From CAYJBH01 sp964370605 (GTDB lineage Bacteria > Bacillota > Clostridia > Oscillospirales > Ruminococcaceae): DNA of 64,000 nt. A program made the translations under genes and the position numbers. Below the pieces are notes generated by a model. The model made no database searches and was not told where the DNA came from. It was given only the letters and a program-made list of their open reading frames with translations. Below, piece after piece: positions 42,178 to 51,772 of the stretch; within the stretch, counting starts at the first letter, position 1, and every line of letters begins with the position of its first letter. Location: contig CAYJJX010000013.1 in assembly GCA_964370605.1 (NCBI GenBank), forward strand, positions 1 to 64,000, written 5' to 3'.

Positions 42178-43113
42178 ATGAAATATCGCATCTGCGACGA
42201 TAATACGTGTATAACGGTAGCTTTGCCGCAGAAATTATTAGACAATCTGCACAAGCTTTCGGATATACGTTTGCGCCTTGCGATGCTCCTTTGCACCAAC
42301 AAAGAACTCTCGGTAAGTGAGATTGCGGCTGCGCTCGGGGAGCGATACAAGCTTTCTACCATAGAAAAAGAACTTCATTATCTTGAGGGCGCTGGAATTG
42401 TTATTCCTGTCGAGACTGCGGTGGGAAAAAGAAAGTCAAAAGACATTGCCGATCTGCCGCCAAAAGTTCAGGAAAAAAAGATGGATAGTGGCGATGCTTT
42501 GCGGCTTGCGGCCAATAGCGACGAGATGCGTTCTCTTGTTCGATTGACACAAGACATTCTTGGACGAACTCTTTCAAGCGGTGATATTTCGATCCTTGCT
42601 TCGTTGATGTTTGTGGATGAAATTTCGGTTGAGATGCTAGCACTCGGGATCGCCCACTGTGCCGTGGAAAAGAAAAAACCTAATTTAAGATATATTGAAC
42701 GCGTGATGAAAGGTTGGCTGGAGGACGGTGTGACCGATCTTGCATCGGCAGAAAAACATCTGGAACGATTGGAACGAAACGAGAACTTGAAAAAGATTGC
42801 CGCAGAGGCGGTTGGCGCAAAATCTGTTTCTTATGCCGAGTCGCTGATGGTGTTCCGTTGGTTTGATGAATATAGTTTCGATGAAAAAATGTTAAAAGAG
42901 GCCGTTATGTTCGCCGGTGAAAAGCGAAACATACGATATGTGAACGGCATTTTGAAACGCTGGTTTGAAAGTGGATTCAAGACGGTGAAAGATGTGCGTG
43001 CAGCCAACACCGGAAGTAATATTAACACGGTGCAAAGTGTTGCAAAGGCGGATGATGTCATGATTAAGAATCGGGGAACGGTACCAAAGTTTAGAGCAAA
43101 AGGGGGAAAATAG
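42178..43113 (+). CDS. DnaD domain protein
   Basis: A 311-aa replication-initiation protein. The N-terminal winged-helix region (LSVSEIAAALG...) is followed by two DnaD domains, with the pattern YIERVMKGWLEDGV and its repeat YVNGILKRWFESGF, the YxxxILxxW-type signature. DnaD-family proteins help DnaA and DnaB-like proteins load the helicase. The DnaC-like loader ATPase follows directly, sharing the TAG/ATG junction, so the two form a primosome module. Confidence 0.88.
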   Translation: MKYRICDDNTCITVALPQKLLDNLHKLSDIRLRLAMLLCTNKELSVSEIAAALGERYKLSTIEKELHYLEGAGIVIPVETAVGKRKSKDIADLPPKVQEKKMDSGDALRLAANSDEMRSLVRLTQDILGRTLSSGDISILASLMFVDEISVEMLALGIAHCAVEKKKPNLRYIERVMKGWLEDGVTDLASAEKHLERLERNENLKKIAAEAVGAKSVSYAESLMVFRWFDEYSFDEKMLKEAVMFAGEKRNIRYVNGILKRWFESGFKTVKDVRAANTGSNINTVQSVAKADDVMIKNRGTVPKFRAKGGK

Positions 43114-44079
43114 ATGCTGACACATGAGCAGTATAAAAAGAAAGCGCTTGCGGAGATTTCCACCTATCGTCAGCGAAGCTTTGCAAAGTTAGATGTCAAA
43201 CTTGCAAAACTATATAAAAAGCATCCGGAACTCATACAGATGGAGGCACAGCGCAAAGAATTGATGGAGAAGGTTGCAGAAGAAGTTTCTCAGAACGCAA
43301 GCCTTGATACTACCACTGCGCGACATATCACATCCATGCAAAAAATTATCAACGAGCGTTATCGGGCGCTGGGCCTTTCGCCGGAAGACCTGGAACCGGA
43401 TTTTCGTTGCCCTGTTTGCAAAGACAGTTCAAGACACGAAGGGAAACTTTGCAGTTGTGTAGCAAGACAAATCAACGAATTCATGCAAAAGGATCTTGCT
43501 GCAATAACGCCGCTTGAGTTGTCACATTTTTCCACATTTGATCTTGCGCTATATCCGGAAGAAACAATACCGTCACTCGGGAAAACCGCAAGAGATCAGA
43601 TGCGTGATGTTTTGGCATATTGCAAAGAATTTGCCGACTATTACTCGCCCGACAATCGCAGTATCCTGATGATCGGCAATGCCGGCCTTGGCAAAACCCA
43701 TCTTGCACTTGCCATAGCGAATGAGGTTATAAACAGAGGATATCTCGTGGTCTACGTTAGTGCCGGAAACATTTTTTCTGAACTGGACAGGTTCCGTCGC
43801 GAGGGAGATAACAGGTTGTTGCAACTACTTTATAGTGCTGACCTGCTCATCTTGGACGATCTCGGAAGTGAACTCGTCACCCCCTCTACCCTTAACTATC
43901 TCTACAATATATTAAACGAGCGCCTCAATTCATCTCGTTGTTCTGTGTATACAACCAATATTACGACACAGGATATGTTGATGGCGCGCTACACCGAGAA
44001 GATTGCATCACGATTGCTCGGCAGTTGTGACCAGCTTCATTTTGCGGGCGAAGATATCCGCCTGCAACAGAATCTATGA
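43114..44079 (+). CDS. DnaC/DnaI-like helicase loader ATPase
   Basis: A 321-aa AAA+ ATPase. The N-terminal domain has a zinc-binding set (CPVCKDSS with CSC). Walker A is GNAGLGKTH and Walker B is LLILDDLG. Sensor 1 is TTNI and the arginine-finger region is SRLLGSC. It loads the replicative helicase DnaB/DnaC at the origin or forks. It starts directly after the DnaD gene stop and overlaps alr by 4 bases. The N-terminal coiled region resembles DnaI of Bacillus. Confidence 0.9.
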   Translation: MLTHEQYKKKALAEISTYRQRSFAKLDVKLAKLYKKHPELIQMEAQRKELMEKVAEEVSQNASLDTTTARHITSMQKIINERYRALGLSPEDLEPDFRCPVCKDSSRHEGKLCSCVARQINEFMQKDLAAITPLELSHFSTFDLALYPEETIPSLGKTARDQMRDVLAYCKEFADYYSPDNRSILMIGNAGLGKTHLALAIANEVINRGYLVVYVSAGNIFSELDRFRREGDNRLLQLLYSADLLILDDLGSELVTPSTLNYLYNILNERLNSSRCSVYTTNITTQDMLMARYTEKIASRLLGSCDQLHFAGEDIRLQQNL

Positions 44080-45188
44080 CCGACAGTTTGCGTTGCTTTG
44101 CCCATATCGACCTCGGGCGACTGCGACAGAATGTTGAGGTGCTTCGGCGTCATGCAGGGGAAAAACAACTGCTCGCCGTTGTAAAGGCTGATGCCTATGG
44201 ACATGGTGCGCCCAGTGTTGCAAGGGCAATCGAGGATCGGGTAACGATGTTCGGTGTCTCCACCATGCAAGAGGCGCTTGAGCTTCGAGATGTGGGGATA
44301 CATGCCGATATCCTTTTGCAGGGATATGCACCTTGCGAAGCGTTATATAAGTTGGCGAAAAACAATGTCACTATCACAATCTACGACGCAAATTATGCAA
44401 AGGAGCAGTCTAGGATAGCAAAAGAGGGTGGCTTTCGACTTCGTTGTCATCTTAAGCTTAACAGCGGAATGAATAGGCTTGGTATCGCCTGTGAGCGCCG
44501 AGACGATATTCTGACGACTCTTTCACTTGAAAACCTTGATTTCGAAGGTGTGTTCACTCATTTTGCATCGGCCGATGGTAGGACGAGTGACGACTGCGAT
44601 TTTACTTCGCTTCAGCAGGAACGTTTTTTGAGTGCGGTGGAGTTTATCAAGTCAAACGGGCATAAAATGAGATTTGTCCATAGTGAAAACACGGCAGGAA
44701 CGATATTTTGTGACATCGAAGGATGTAACATGGTTCGGTGTGGAATAGGGCTTTATGGATTCACCACCGACCTACAGCCGCTCGAAGGACTTAGGCCGGT
44801 TATGCGATTCTTTGCTACAGTAGCACAGCTTCAATATATTGATGACGGTGACTCCGTCAGTTATGGCAGAACATTCACTGCGAAAGAGCAGATGAAGGTT
44901 GCAGTTTTGACAGTAGGCTATGCCGACGGCTATCCGCGAGCGCTTTCGGGCAGGGGGATGGTTTCGTTCAACGGTGAATCGGCCAAGGTGGTAGGACGCG
45001 TATGTATGGATTATATAATTGTCGACGTCAGTCATATCGAAAATGTTGCCATAGGTGACAAGGTCGAGGTGATCGGAGATGCACCTGCAAGTGATGCGGT
45101 TTCCACCGCCGAAATGTGTGATACGATAGTTTACGAGGTACTTTGTGGGGTTTCATCAAGGGTTGTAAGAATTTATGACCCGATATGA
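44076..45188 (+). CDS. alr: alanine racemase
   Basis: A 370-aa PLP-dependent enzyme producing D-alanine for peptidoglycan. Lys37 in VVKADAYGHG binds PLP, and the catalytic Tyr is in SVSYGRTF. The PLP phosphate and barrel motifs LNSGMNRLG and FTHFASAD are present, followed by the C-terminal beta domain (RVCMDYIIVDVS). The gene overlaps the helicase loader stop by 4 bases (ATGA), so translation appears coupled; linking cell-wall precursor supply and replication genes is unusual. Confidence 0.94.
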   Translation: MTDSLRCFAHIDLGRLRQNVEVLRRHAGEKQLLAVVKADAYGHGAPSVARAIEDRVTMFGVSTMQEALELRDVGIHADILLQGYAPCEALYKLAKNNVTITIYDANYAKEQSRIAKEGGFRLRCHLKLNSGMNRLGIACERRDDILTTLSLENLDFEGVFTHFASADGRTSDDCDFTSLQQERFLSAVEFIKSNGHKMRFVHSENTAGTIFCDIEGCNMVRCGIGLYGFTTDLQPLEGLRPVMRFFATVAQLQYIDDGDSVSYGRTFTAKEQMKVAVLTVGYADGYPRALSGRGMVSFNGESAKVVGRVCMDYIIVDVSHIENVAIGDKVEVIGDAPASDAVSTAEMCDTIVYEVLCGVSSRVVRIYDPI

Positions 45189-45214
45189 TTTAATATAACG
45201 GAGGAATTATCAAC

Positions 45215-46516
45215 ATGGGAAACAGAGATCTAATCAACAGTTTTTTAAAAAACAATAAGTTGTCGCATGAATTGTTCGAGCCGAATAAAGAGAGCGATGC
45301 ATTTTTACGCGAGATTGGCGATGCCCTTGAAGGCAGAGAGTCGTCTTTGGCCGCAATTCCGACTTTTGTTTCGGTAGACGGTGAGATTGAGACAGATAAA
45401 AAAGCCATTGTCATCGATGCAGGCGGCACAAATTTTCGTGTTGCAACCGTTAGCTTCGATCAAAATGGCACGCCGTCGGTCGACTATTTCAAAAAATATC
45501 GCATGCCGGGAAGTGACGGGGAAATAACGTATGCCGAATTTAACAGTGCAGTCGTTGACTATCTTGAGCCGGTCTTGAATCAAAGTGAACTTATCGGCAT
45601 CTGCTTTTCCTATGAGTGCGAGATAAAAAGCAATCGTGACGGTCTTATTGTCGCCATGTCTAAAGAGGTGTATGTCGAGGGTGCGGCCGGAAATATGGTC
45701 TGCGAAAACATTAATAATGAGCTTGTGCGCAGAGGACATAAACCGAAAAAGTTTTGCCTTATCAACGATACGGTTGCCTCGATGCTGGGCGGTGTAGCGG
45801 TGAGTGCAAATAAGTACTACGATGGTTTTGTCGGGTTTATACTTGGCACCGGCACTAACAGCTGTTATAGCGAGCCGGTGAAAAACATTACGAAGTCGCT
45901 AGAAGCGATGGCAGCGGGCGGCAGTATGATCATAAATCTGGAGAGTGGAAAATATTCCGGTATGCCTCGTGCCAGGCTGGACGAAGAATTGGATGCAACG
46001 ACCGCTATACCGGGAGATCACCAATTTGAAAAGATGACGGGCGGAGCCTATCAGGGTGATCTGTTTTTGAGCTGGCTGAAATTGGCTGCGAGTGAAGGTG
46101 TGTTTTCTGAGCAGTGTGCAAAACATGTCGATGAGTTGTCAGGGCTTACCGCAATGGAGATTGATCTTTTCTGCTTTGAGCCGCATAAAATGGGTACACT
46201 ACACGGCCTTTGCTGTGATGTTGACGACATCGAAAAAGTTCTGTTGCTTGCCGACAGTTTCTATGAACGCATAGCAAAACTTGCTGTCTTCCAATTTGCA
46301 GGAATACTCAAGCGTACCGGACGTGGAATATATAAAAGTCGCCCACTCTGCGTTGTGGCAGAGGGGACGACCTTCTACAAATCTAAATTCTTCCGCTCGA
46401 AACTCGATTACTATGTCAAGCAATACATTGAAGAGGAACTTGGGCAGTATGTCGAATTTATCGCAGTGGAAAATGCAACGCTTATCGGAACAGCAACGGC
46501 GGTTCTTATCAACTAA
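45215..46516 (+). CDS. hexokinase family protein
   Basis: A 433-aa actin-fold kinase of the eukaryote-like hexokinase family. The phosphate-1 motif IDAGGTNFRVA, the sugar/catalytic segment CLINDTVASMLGG (Asp) and the adenosine-side GTATAVL are present. It is much longer than the usual bacterial ROK glucokinase. Expected to phosphorylate glucose or related hexoses. ATG with GGAGG, 26 bp after alr, ending in a strong terminator. Confidence 0.85.
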   Translation: MGNRDLINSFLKNNKLSHELFEPNKESDAFLREIGDALEGRESSLAAIPTFVSVDGEIETDKKAIVIDAGGTNFRVATVSFDQNGTPSVDYFKKYRMPGSDGEITYAEFNSAVVDYLEPVLNQSELIGICFSYECEIKSNRDGLIVAMSKEVYVEGAAGNMVCENINNELVRRGHKPKKFCLINDTVASMLGGVAVSANKYYDGFVGFILGTGTNSCYSEPVKNITKSLEAMAAGGSMIINLESGKYSGMPRARLDEELDATTAIPGDHQFEKMTGGAYQGDLFLSWLKLAASEGVFSEQCAKHVDELSGLTAMEIDLFCFEPHKMGTLHGLCCDVDDIEKVLLLADSFYERIAKLAVFQFAGILKRTGRGIYKSRPLCVVAEGTTFYKSKFFRSKLDYYVKQYIEEELGQYVEFIAVENATLIGTATAVLIN

Positions 46517-46527
46517 ACAACTCTTTA

Positions 46528-46565
46528 ACTCGCTATCGGCAGATCTTGCCGATAGCGAGTTTTGT
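46528..46565 (+). terminator. rho-independent terminator of the hexokinase gene
   Basis: Perfect 13-bp stem CTCGCTATCGGCA/TGCCGATAGCGAG (46529-46541 with 46547-46559) with loop GATCT, followed by TTTTGTTT. It ends the dnaD-hexokinase transcript. Confidence 0.92.
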
Positions 46566-46602
46566 TTGCGCTGTTGCCAATCGATAATGAATGGGTTCGC
46601 TG

Positions 46603-46672
46603 TTTTGTCTTGATAGACAAAATTTCTGCTCGGCAATCTTGTAGTGTTTTTCAAGTTGAACGACTATACGAA
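46603..46672 (+). repeat. intergenic structured repeat, copy A
   Basis: 46606-46665 matches 58481-58540 at 47 of 60 bases without gaps. Its 5' part is a hairpin TTTTGTCT-TGAT-AGACAAAA (46603-46622). The conserved core is TTCTGCTC, GCAATC and TGTTTTTCAA. A weaker partial third copy overlaps the radical SAM stop (about 46810-46850). The remaining space 46566-46830 holds no gene. Confidence 0.65.
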
Positions 46673-46830
46673 TTTAAACTACTTTATGGATGACTATAAG
46701 TTCTCACAAATGCTGTCATGCATGAATTTTGTGCAGGTTTTTAGTGACTTTAAACGGTCTTGCTGTACCACTTGCCACTGCTTTCAAGCTGAAAGATTCA
46801 TAATGAGTTTTTCAAGACAAAATATGATCT

Positions 46831-47817
46831 TCAAGTTGTTTGACTGTAATACTCAGCCGATGCCGTATAATGCTCGGCATAAAGTTCCGGGAACTCGCCA
46901 AGAGCCGAGAGCTTGGCACGAAGATCGATACAAAGCGCACAGCCGGAGGTGTATTCCTTTTCCACTTCAACACCTTTTGAAACGGCAAGATGATAAAGCC
47001 CTTCGACTCCATCACTCATGAGCGTGTCAACGACACGATAGACACCGGTCGGCACACCGTCTAGCAGTTCCTCGAGCGGTATTGCGATTCCGGTGCAACC
47101 GGGCGGCACGAATTTTGCGTGCATGTCAAGATGATAATGATTTGTCGCGAGTAATCGTTTGCAAGGAGCGCTGCTGAGTACCTTGCTAAGCGGTTGTTTT
47201 TGTTCATATTCCTGCTCAATGTTTATTGCACGGCCGCCGTAGGTGATGCCATAATGCTCCGCTACACGTTTTATATAGTCGGGCGATAGCGCTGCCTCCA
47301 ATTCAGATCGACTGTGTCTTTTTGTCATGTCGAGTGGCATCAGTAAACGGGCAAACTGTTGTTGCCAAAGAAAACTCCCCATGCCGTTTCGGGAACATAG
47401 TTCAGAGAGTCTTAGCGGCAGTTCCGGTGCTACATACTCTGCGTGAAACGGATCTATTGAGATGCAAAGCGTGTCCACGCCGGCAGATAACAGTTCGTTG
47501 ATATAGCGGACGGCCTTTTCATCGTCCTTTGCCCAGTAGGCATTGGTCTCGACATATTCCACCCGCACACGACGTTTTGCAAGTTCTTCTATAAGGTCTA
47601 CAAGACCGTCGAACGACATAAACGGCTCGCCGCCACCAATATGAACCGAATGGCAACCGTGTCGATCGAGGAGCGAGGCAATGTGTTTTGCCGTTTGCCG
47701 TGAAATATAGCCACCCTCTCGTTTAGGCGAGCTGGCATAGAGGCAGTGTCGGCATGCGGCGGTACAGCGATAGTTTGCCATGATTCCGCCGTGGTTCATT
47801 GAGTCGATTTTCAACAT
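46831..47817 (-). CDS. radical SAM protein of unknown function
   Basis: A 328-aa radical SAM enzyme. The cluster motif is CTAACRHCLYA (CxxxCxxC) near residue 20, and VHIGGGEPFMS is the SAM-binding GGE motif. Two further Cys occur in the C-terminal part (SGCALC), with another at SSAPCK and PPGC, possibly for an auxiliary cluster. It is not HemW, anSME (no 7-Cys SPASM spacing seen) or a known maturase by eye. It stands alone between hexokinase and the hydrogenase operon. ATG 47817 with AAAGGA upstream. Confidence 0.75.
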   Translation of the reverse strand: MLKIDSMNHGGIMANYRCTAACRHCLYASSPKREGGYISRQTAKHIASLLDRHGCHSVHIGGGEPFMSFDGLVDLIEELAKRRVRVEYVETNAYWAKDDEKAVRYINELLSAGVDTLCISIDPFHAEYVAPELPLRLSELCSRNGMGSFLWQQQFARLLMPLDMTKRHSRSELEAALSPDYIKRVAEHYGITYGGRAINIEQEYEQKQPLSKVLSSAPCKRLLATNHYHLDMHAKFVPPGCTGIAIPLEELLDGVPTGVYRVVDTLMSDGVEGLYHLAVSKGVEVEKEYTSGCALCIDLRAKLSALGEFPELYAEHYTASAEYYSQTT

Positions 47818-48111
47818 GATAATGGTTTCCTTTTGAGAGCTTCGGTTCTGCATGTTATATCAATATATATTTTCGGCATATTATGAAATCCAGCACATCC
47901 TGACAGCAGAAATTCCCTGTTTCTGTGTTGTCGTAAATCGAAATACAAAAGTGTATTTAGGTTCTGCCTTTGTAAAGTTAACAATCTGATGGAGTATGAA
48001 AGGAAGAACGCATGGTGCACACATTCTTCGCTCCGACAGGTGAGAGTTTTAATGTCATTTTTAAAGCTGGATCGTTATATCTTCCGATACACAAAATGCG
48101 CAGTCGCAAAT
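47818..48111. other. intergenic region upstream of the radical SAM gene
   Basis: About 294 bases between the radical SAM start and the terminator of the hydrogenase operon. AT-rich, with no reading frame, clear promoter or repeat that I can support. Confidence 0.5.
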
Positions 48112-48158
48112 GCAAAAAGAGGTCGTGACGAGCAATATGTCCGTCACGACCTTCTCTT
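48112..48158 (-). terminator. rho-independent terminator of the HydABC operon
   Basis: Perfect 10-bp stem GGTCGTGACG/CGTCACGACC (48120-48129 with 48141-48150) followed on the minus strand by CTCTTTTTG. It starts nine bases beyond the hydA stop. Confidence 0.88.
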
Positions 48159-48166
48159 TTATTTGA

Positions 48167-49912
48167 TTAGTAGCGGCGCTGACGCTCAGAGTATTTTGTA
48201 TGCAGAATTTTATGCGCTTTGTGTCCGCCCGGCTCGCCGAGATACTCGTCGTAGAGTTTTTTCACGGCAGAGTTTTCATGGCTCATACGCTTGGCAGAAG
48301 CTTTGTCCTCGCCATAAAGCGCCGAGGCACGCAGGCCTTTGAGGTCAACAAAGTTGCGAACTGTTGCAGATTGTACCGGCTGTCCGCCACCGTTGACACA
48401 ACCACCGGGACATGCCATGAATTCAATGAAATCATACTGTGCTTCGCCTGCTTTTATGCGGCGGAGAACTTCGTTACAGTTTGCAAGGCCGGAGGCAACA
48501 CATACACGAACTTTGATGCCATTGATATCGTAGGTTGCTTCCTTGATATTTTGTGTTCCTCTGACATCTTCGAAGTCGATGCTTGCAGGGGGGTTGCCGG
48601 TCAGGGTAGCGACTGCGGTACGCAGAGCTGCCTCCATAACACCGCCCGTTGCGCCAAAGATATGTGCGGCACCGGTAGCCTCGCCCATGGCAGGATCAAA
48701 CTGCTCGTCCGGAAGATTGACAAAATCAATACCGGCACGTGCAACCATTCTTGCCATCTCTTGGGTGGTCAGTGCAACATCAACGTCGACAACACCTGCT
48801 GCCGCCTGATCCTCACGTCCAACCTCGAATTTCTTGGCGGTACAAGGCATGATGGAAACAACGAAAAGATCTTCCGGCTTGATTCCCATCAGTTCGGCAT
48901 AGTAGGTTTTTGCGGTAGCGCCGAACATCTGTTGCGGCGACTTACAGGTAGAAAGATTTCCAATAAAGTCGGGGTGGAAAGTCTCGCAGTATTTAACCCA
49001 GCCCGGGCTACAACTTGTGATAAGCGGAAGTGTTCCGCCGTTTTGGAAACGGTGCAGGAATTCGGTAGCCTCTTCCATGATGGTAAGGTCGGCGGCGAAG
49101 TCGGTATCGAATACGCCGTCAAAGCCGAGGCGACGAAGTGCGGCAACCATTTTGCCCTCAACATTTGTTCCGATCGGCATACCGAAAGCTTCACCCAGTG
49201 TTGCACGAACAGAGGGTGCTGTCTGGACGATAACATGTTTTGACGGGTCGGCAAGAGCGTCCCATACTTTAGAAGTATCGTCTTTCATGGTGATCGCTCC
49301 GGTCGGGCAGACTACGATACATTGACCGCAGGATACACAGGTGGAGTCGTTGAGATTAGCCTCAAAAGCACAGGCAACGTGAGTCTTGAATCCACGGTCG
49401 TTTGTGCCGATACAGCCAACATTTTGCCAGCTCTTACATGCGGCGATACAACGACGGCAGAGGATACATTTTGAGTCGTCACGGCTCATGTGAACAGCAC
49501 TGTCATCGGTGACATACTCGTTTTTAACACCGGCAAAGCGATCGGTGCTGGTGATGCCGTATTCCTGACAAAGATGTTGCAGTTCACAGTTTCCGCTTCT
49601 TACACAGCCAAGGCAATCTTGGTTGTGGGTGGAGAGGGTGAGTTGAAGATTTGTGCGACGAGCGTTATGAACACGGGGGCTGTTGGTGCTGATTTCCATG
49701 CCCTCACTCACCGGATGAACACAGGCGGTGACAAGTGTACGAGCGCCTTTAACCTCCACAACACAAACACGGCAAGCGCCGATTGCGTTGATTTCTTTCA
49801 GATAGCACAAGGTGGGGATTTCAATTCCAATATCATGTGCTGCCTCAAGAATGGTTTTGCCGGCTTCTACTGCATAGTCAACACCGTTGATTTTAATATT
49901 TACATTAGCCAT
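48167..49912 (-). CDS. NADH-dependent [FeFe] hydrogenase catalytic subunit (HydA, group A)
   Basis: A 581-aa hydrogenase large subunit. There is an N-terminal 2Fe-2S ferredoxin domain, a His-Cys 4Fe-4S motif (HNQDCLGCVRSGNC), two 4Fe-4S motifs (CILCRRCIAAC, CVSCGQCIVVCP) and the H-cluster domain. The three H-cluster loops are TSCSPGW, MPCTAKKFE and FMACPGGCVNGGGQ. A small-subunit-like tail (YDEYLGEPGGHKAH) follows. With the next two large genes it forms an electron-bifurcating HydABC enzyme coupling ferredoxin, NAD(H) and H2. Last gene of its operon. Confidence 0.93.
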   Translation of the reverse strand: MANVNIKINGVDYAVEAGKTILEAAHDIGIEIPTLCYLKEINAIGACRVCVVEVKGARTLVTACVHPVSEGMEISTNSPRVHNARRTNLQLTLSTHNQDCLGCVRSGNCELQHLCQEYGITSTDRFAGVKNEYVTDDSAVHMSRDDSKCILCRRCIAACKSWQNVGCIGTNDRGFKTHVACAFEANLNDSTCVSCGQCIVVCPTGAITMKDDTSKVWDALADPSKHVIVQTAPSVRATLGEAFGMPIGTNVEGKMVAALRRLGFDGVFDTDFAADLTIMEEATEFLHRFQNGGTLPLITSCSPGWVKYCETFHPDFIGNLSTCKSPQQMFGATAKTYYAELMGIKPEDLFVVSIMPCTAKKFEVGREDQAAAGVVDVDVALTTQEMARMVARAGIDFVNLPDEQFDPAMGEATGAAHIFGATGGVMEAALRTAVATLTGNPPASIDFEDVRGTQNIKEATYDINGIKVRVCVASGLANCNEVLRRIKAGEAQYDFIEFMACPGGCVNGGGQPVQSATVRNFVDLKGLRASALYGEDKASAKRMSHENSAVKKLYDEYLGEPGGHKAHKILHTKYSERQRRY

Positions 49913-49984
49913 TTTATATTACATTCCTTTCTGCATGTATTTGGCATTACGCCACAGTTCGAATCAGTTTCGGTTGCCCGAAAA

Positions 49985-51772
49985 TTAGGATCTGATAATT
50001 GCGTCGAACTTGCACTTTTCAATACATGCGCCGCACTTGATACATTTTTCCTGATCGATAACATGTGGTTGCTTCACATCGCCACTGATAGCACTTGTCG
50101 GACATACACGCTTACAGGCGGTACAGCCACGGCATTTGTCGGCGATGACGGTATAGCTGAGAAGGTTTTTACAAACTCCGGCGGGGCACTTTTTGTCGAT
50201 GATGTGTGCCTCGTACTCATCACGGAAATAACGCATGGTCGAAAGGACGGGGTTTGGAGCCGTTTGTCCGAGACCACAGAGCGAGTTGTCTTTGATGAAG
50301 GCTGCGAGTTCTTCGATGTCATCAAGGTCAGAGGGTTCGCCCCTGCCGTCTGAAATCTTTTCAAGCAGTTCCAAAAGACGTTTTGTACCGACACGACATG
50401 GTGTACATTTTCCGCAGCTTTCGTCAACGGTGAAGTCAAGGAAGAAACGTGCGATGTCAACCATACAGGTGTCCTCGTCCATGACGATAAGTCCGCCGGA
50501 ACCCATCATGGAACCGATGGCGATCAGGTTGTCATAGTCGATGGCAGTATCAATGAGCGATGCGGGGATACATCCGCCGGACGGGCCACCGGTTTGAGCG
50601 GCTTTGAATTTTTTGCCGTTCGGTATGCCGCCGCCGATTACTTCAACAACTTCACGCAGGGTGGTACCCATCGGAACTTCGACAAGACCGGTGTTGTTGA
50701 TCTTTCCGCCAAGCGCAAAAACCTTGGTACCTTTTGATTTTTCGGTTCCGATAGAAGAGAACCAGTCGGCGCCAAGCAGGATGATGCGCGGAATGTTTGC
50801 GTATGTTTCAACGTTGTTGAGGATAGTAGGTTTGCCAAAAAGACCCTTGACCGCTGGGAACGGGGGACGGGGACGAGGCTCGCCGCGATTACCCTCGATA
50901 GAGGTCAGCAATGCTGTTTCCTCACCACAGACGAATGCTCCTGCACCGAGTTTGATGTCAAGATCAAAACAGAAATCTGTGCCGAAGATGTTTTCACCGA
51001 AAAGACCCATTTCGCGAGCTTGATCAAGAGCGATCTCAAGACGTTTTACAGCGATGGGGTACTCTGCACGAACATAGATATAACCTTTGGTTGCACCGAT
51101 GGCATAACCGGCAATCGCCATAGCCTCAAGCAGGGCATGGGGGTCACCTTCCAGCACCGAACGATCCATGAAAGCACCGGGGTCGCCCTCGTCGGCATTA
51201 CAACATACATATTTTTGGTCGCCCTGGCTTTGAGCACAGAATTTCCACTTGAGTCCGGTCGGGAATCCGGCACCACCACGGCCACGGAGTCCACTGTCCA
51301 AAATGGTTTGAACAACTTCTTCCGGCTTCATTTCGGTCAATACTTTACCCAGTGCGGCATAGCCGTCATACGCAATGTACTCTTCAATCTTTTCCGGATC
51401 AATAACACCACAGTTGCGAAGTGCGATACGCTGTTGTTTTTTGTAGAATCCGGTCTCGTTCAAAGATTTGACAACACCGTTTTCGACAGTCTCATTGTAG
51501 AGAAGACGTGTAACGATACGGCCTTTGAGAAGATGCTCCGAAACAATTTCGGGGATATCCTCAACATCGACCATAGAATAGAATGCACCTTCCGGATAGA
51601 TGACGACGATGGGACCCAGCGCACAAAGACCGAAACAACCTGTTGTTACGACCTTGACCTCGCTGGTGAGCCCTGCCGATGCTATCTCTTTTTCGAAGGT
51701 TTCGATTATCTTAACGCTGCCGGACGAGGTACATCCGGTACCGCCGCAGACAAGAACATGGGAACGAAACAT
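49985..51772 (-). CDS. NADH-binding hydrogenase subunit (HydB/NuoF-like)
   Basis: A 595-aa flavoprotein subunit. The N-terminal thioredoxin-like 2Fe-2S domain has CGGTGCTSSG and CFGLCALGP. The NuoF core has the NADH/FMN loops GRGGAGFPTG and CNADEGDPGAF, plus the 4Fe-4S motif ESCGKCTPCRVG. The C-terminus carries two 4Fe-4S ferredoxin motifs (CRGCTACKRVCP, CIKCGACIEKC). FMN here is the likely bifurcation site. It is placed between the HndB-like gene and hydA. Confidence 0.94.
   Translation of the reverse strand: MFRSHVLVCGGTGCTSSGSVKIIETFEKEIASAGLTSEVKVVTTGCFGLCALGPIVVIYPEGAFYSMVDVEDIPEIVSEHLLKGRIVTRLLYNETVENGVVKSLNETGFYKKQQRIALRNCGVIDPEKIEEYIAYDGYAALGKVLTEMKPEEVVQTILDSGLRGRGGAGFPTGLKWKFCAQSQGDQKYVCCNADEGDPGAFMDRSVLEGDPHALLEAMAIAGYAIGATKGYIYVRAEYPIAVKRLEIALDQAREMGLFGENIFGTDFCFDLDIKLGAGAFVCGEETALLTSIEGNRGEPRPRPPFPAVKGLFGKPTILNNVETYANIPRIILLGADWFSSIGTEKSKGTKVFALGGKINNTGLVEVPMGTTLREVVEVIGGGIPNGKKFKAAQTGGPSGGCIPASLIDTAIDYDNLIAIGSMMGSGGLIVMDEDTCMVDIARFFLDFTVDESCGKCTPCRVGTKRLLELLEKISDGRGEPSDLDDIEELAAFIKDNSLCGLGQTAPNPVLSTMRYFRDEYEAHIIDKKCPAGVCKNLLSYTVIADKCRGCTACKRVCPTSAISGDVKQPHVIDQEKCIKCGACIEKCKFDAIIRS

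Noticed and set aside
48200..49243. Long plus-strand frame of 347 codons opposite hydA
   Set aside because: Antisense shadow of a highly biased, conserved gene; no start signals and a composition unlike a protein.
49490..50353. Plus-strand frame of 287 codons opposite hydA/hydB
   Set aside because: It spans the hydA-hydB junction in antisense and has no motif or ribosome site.
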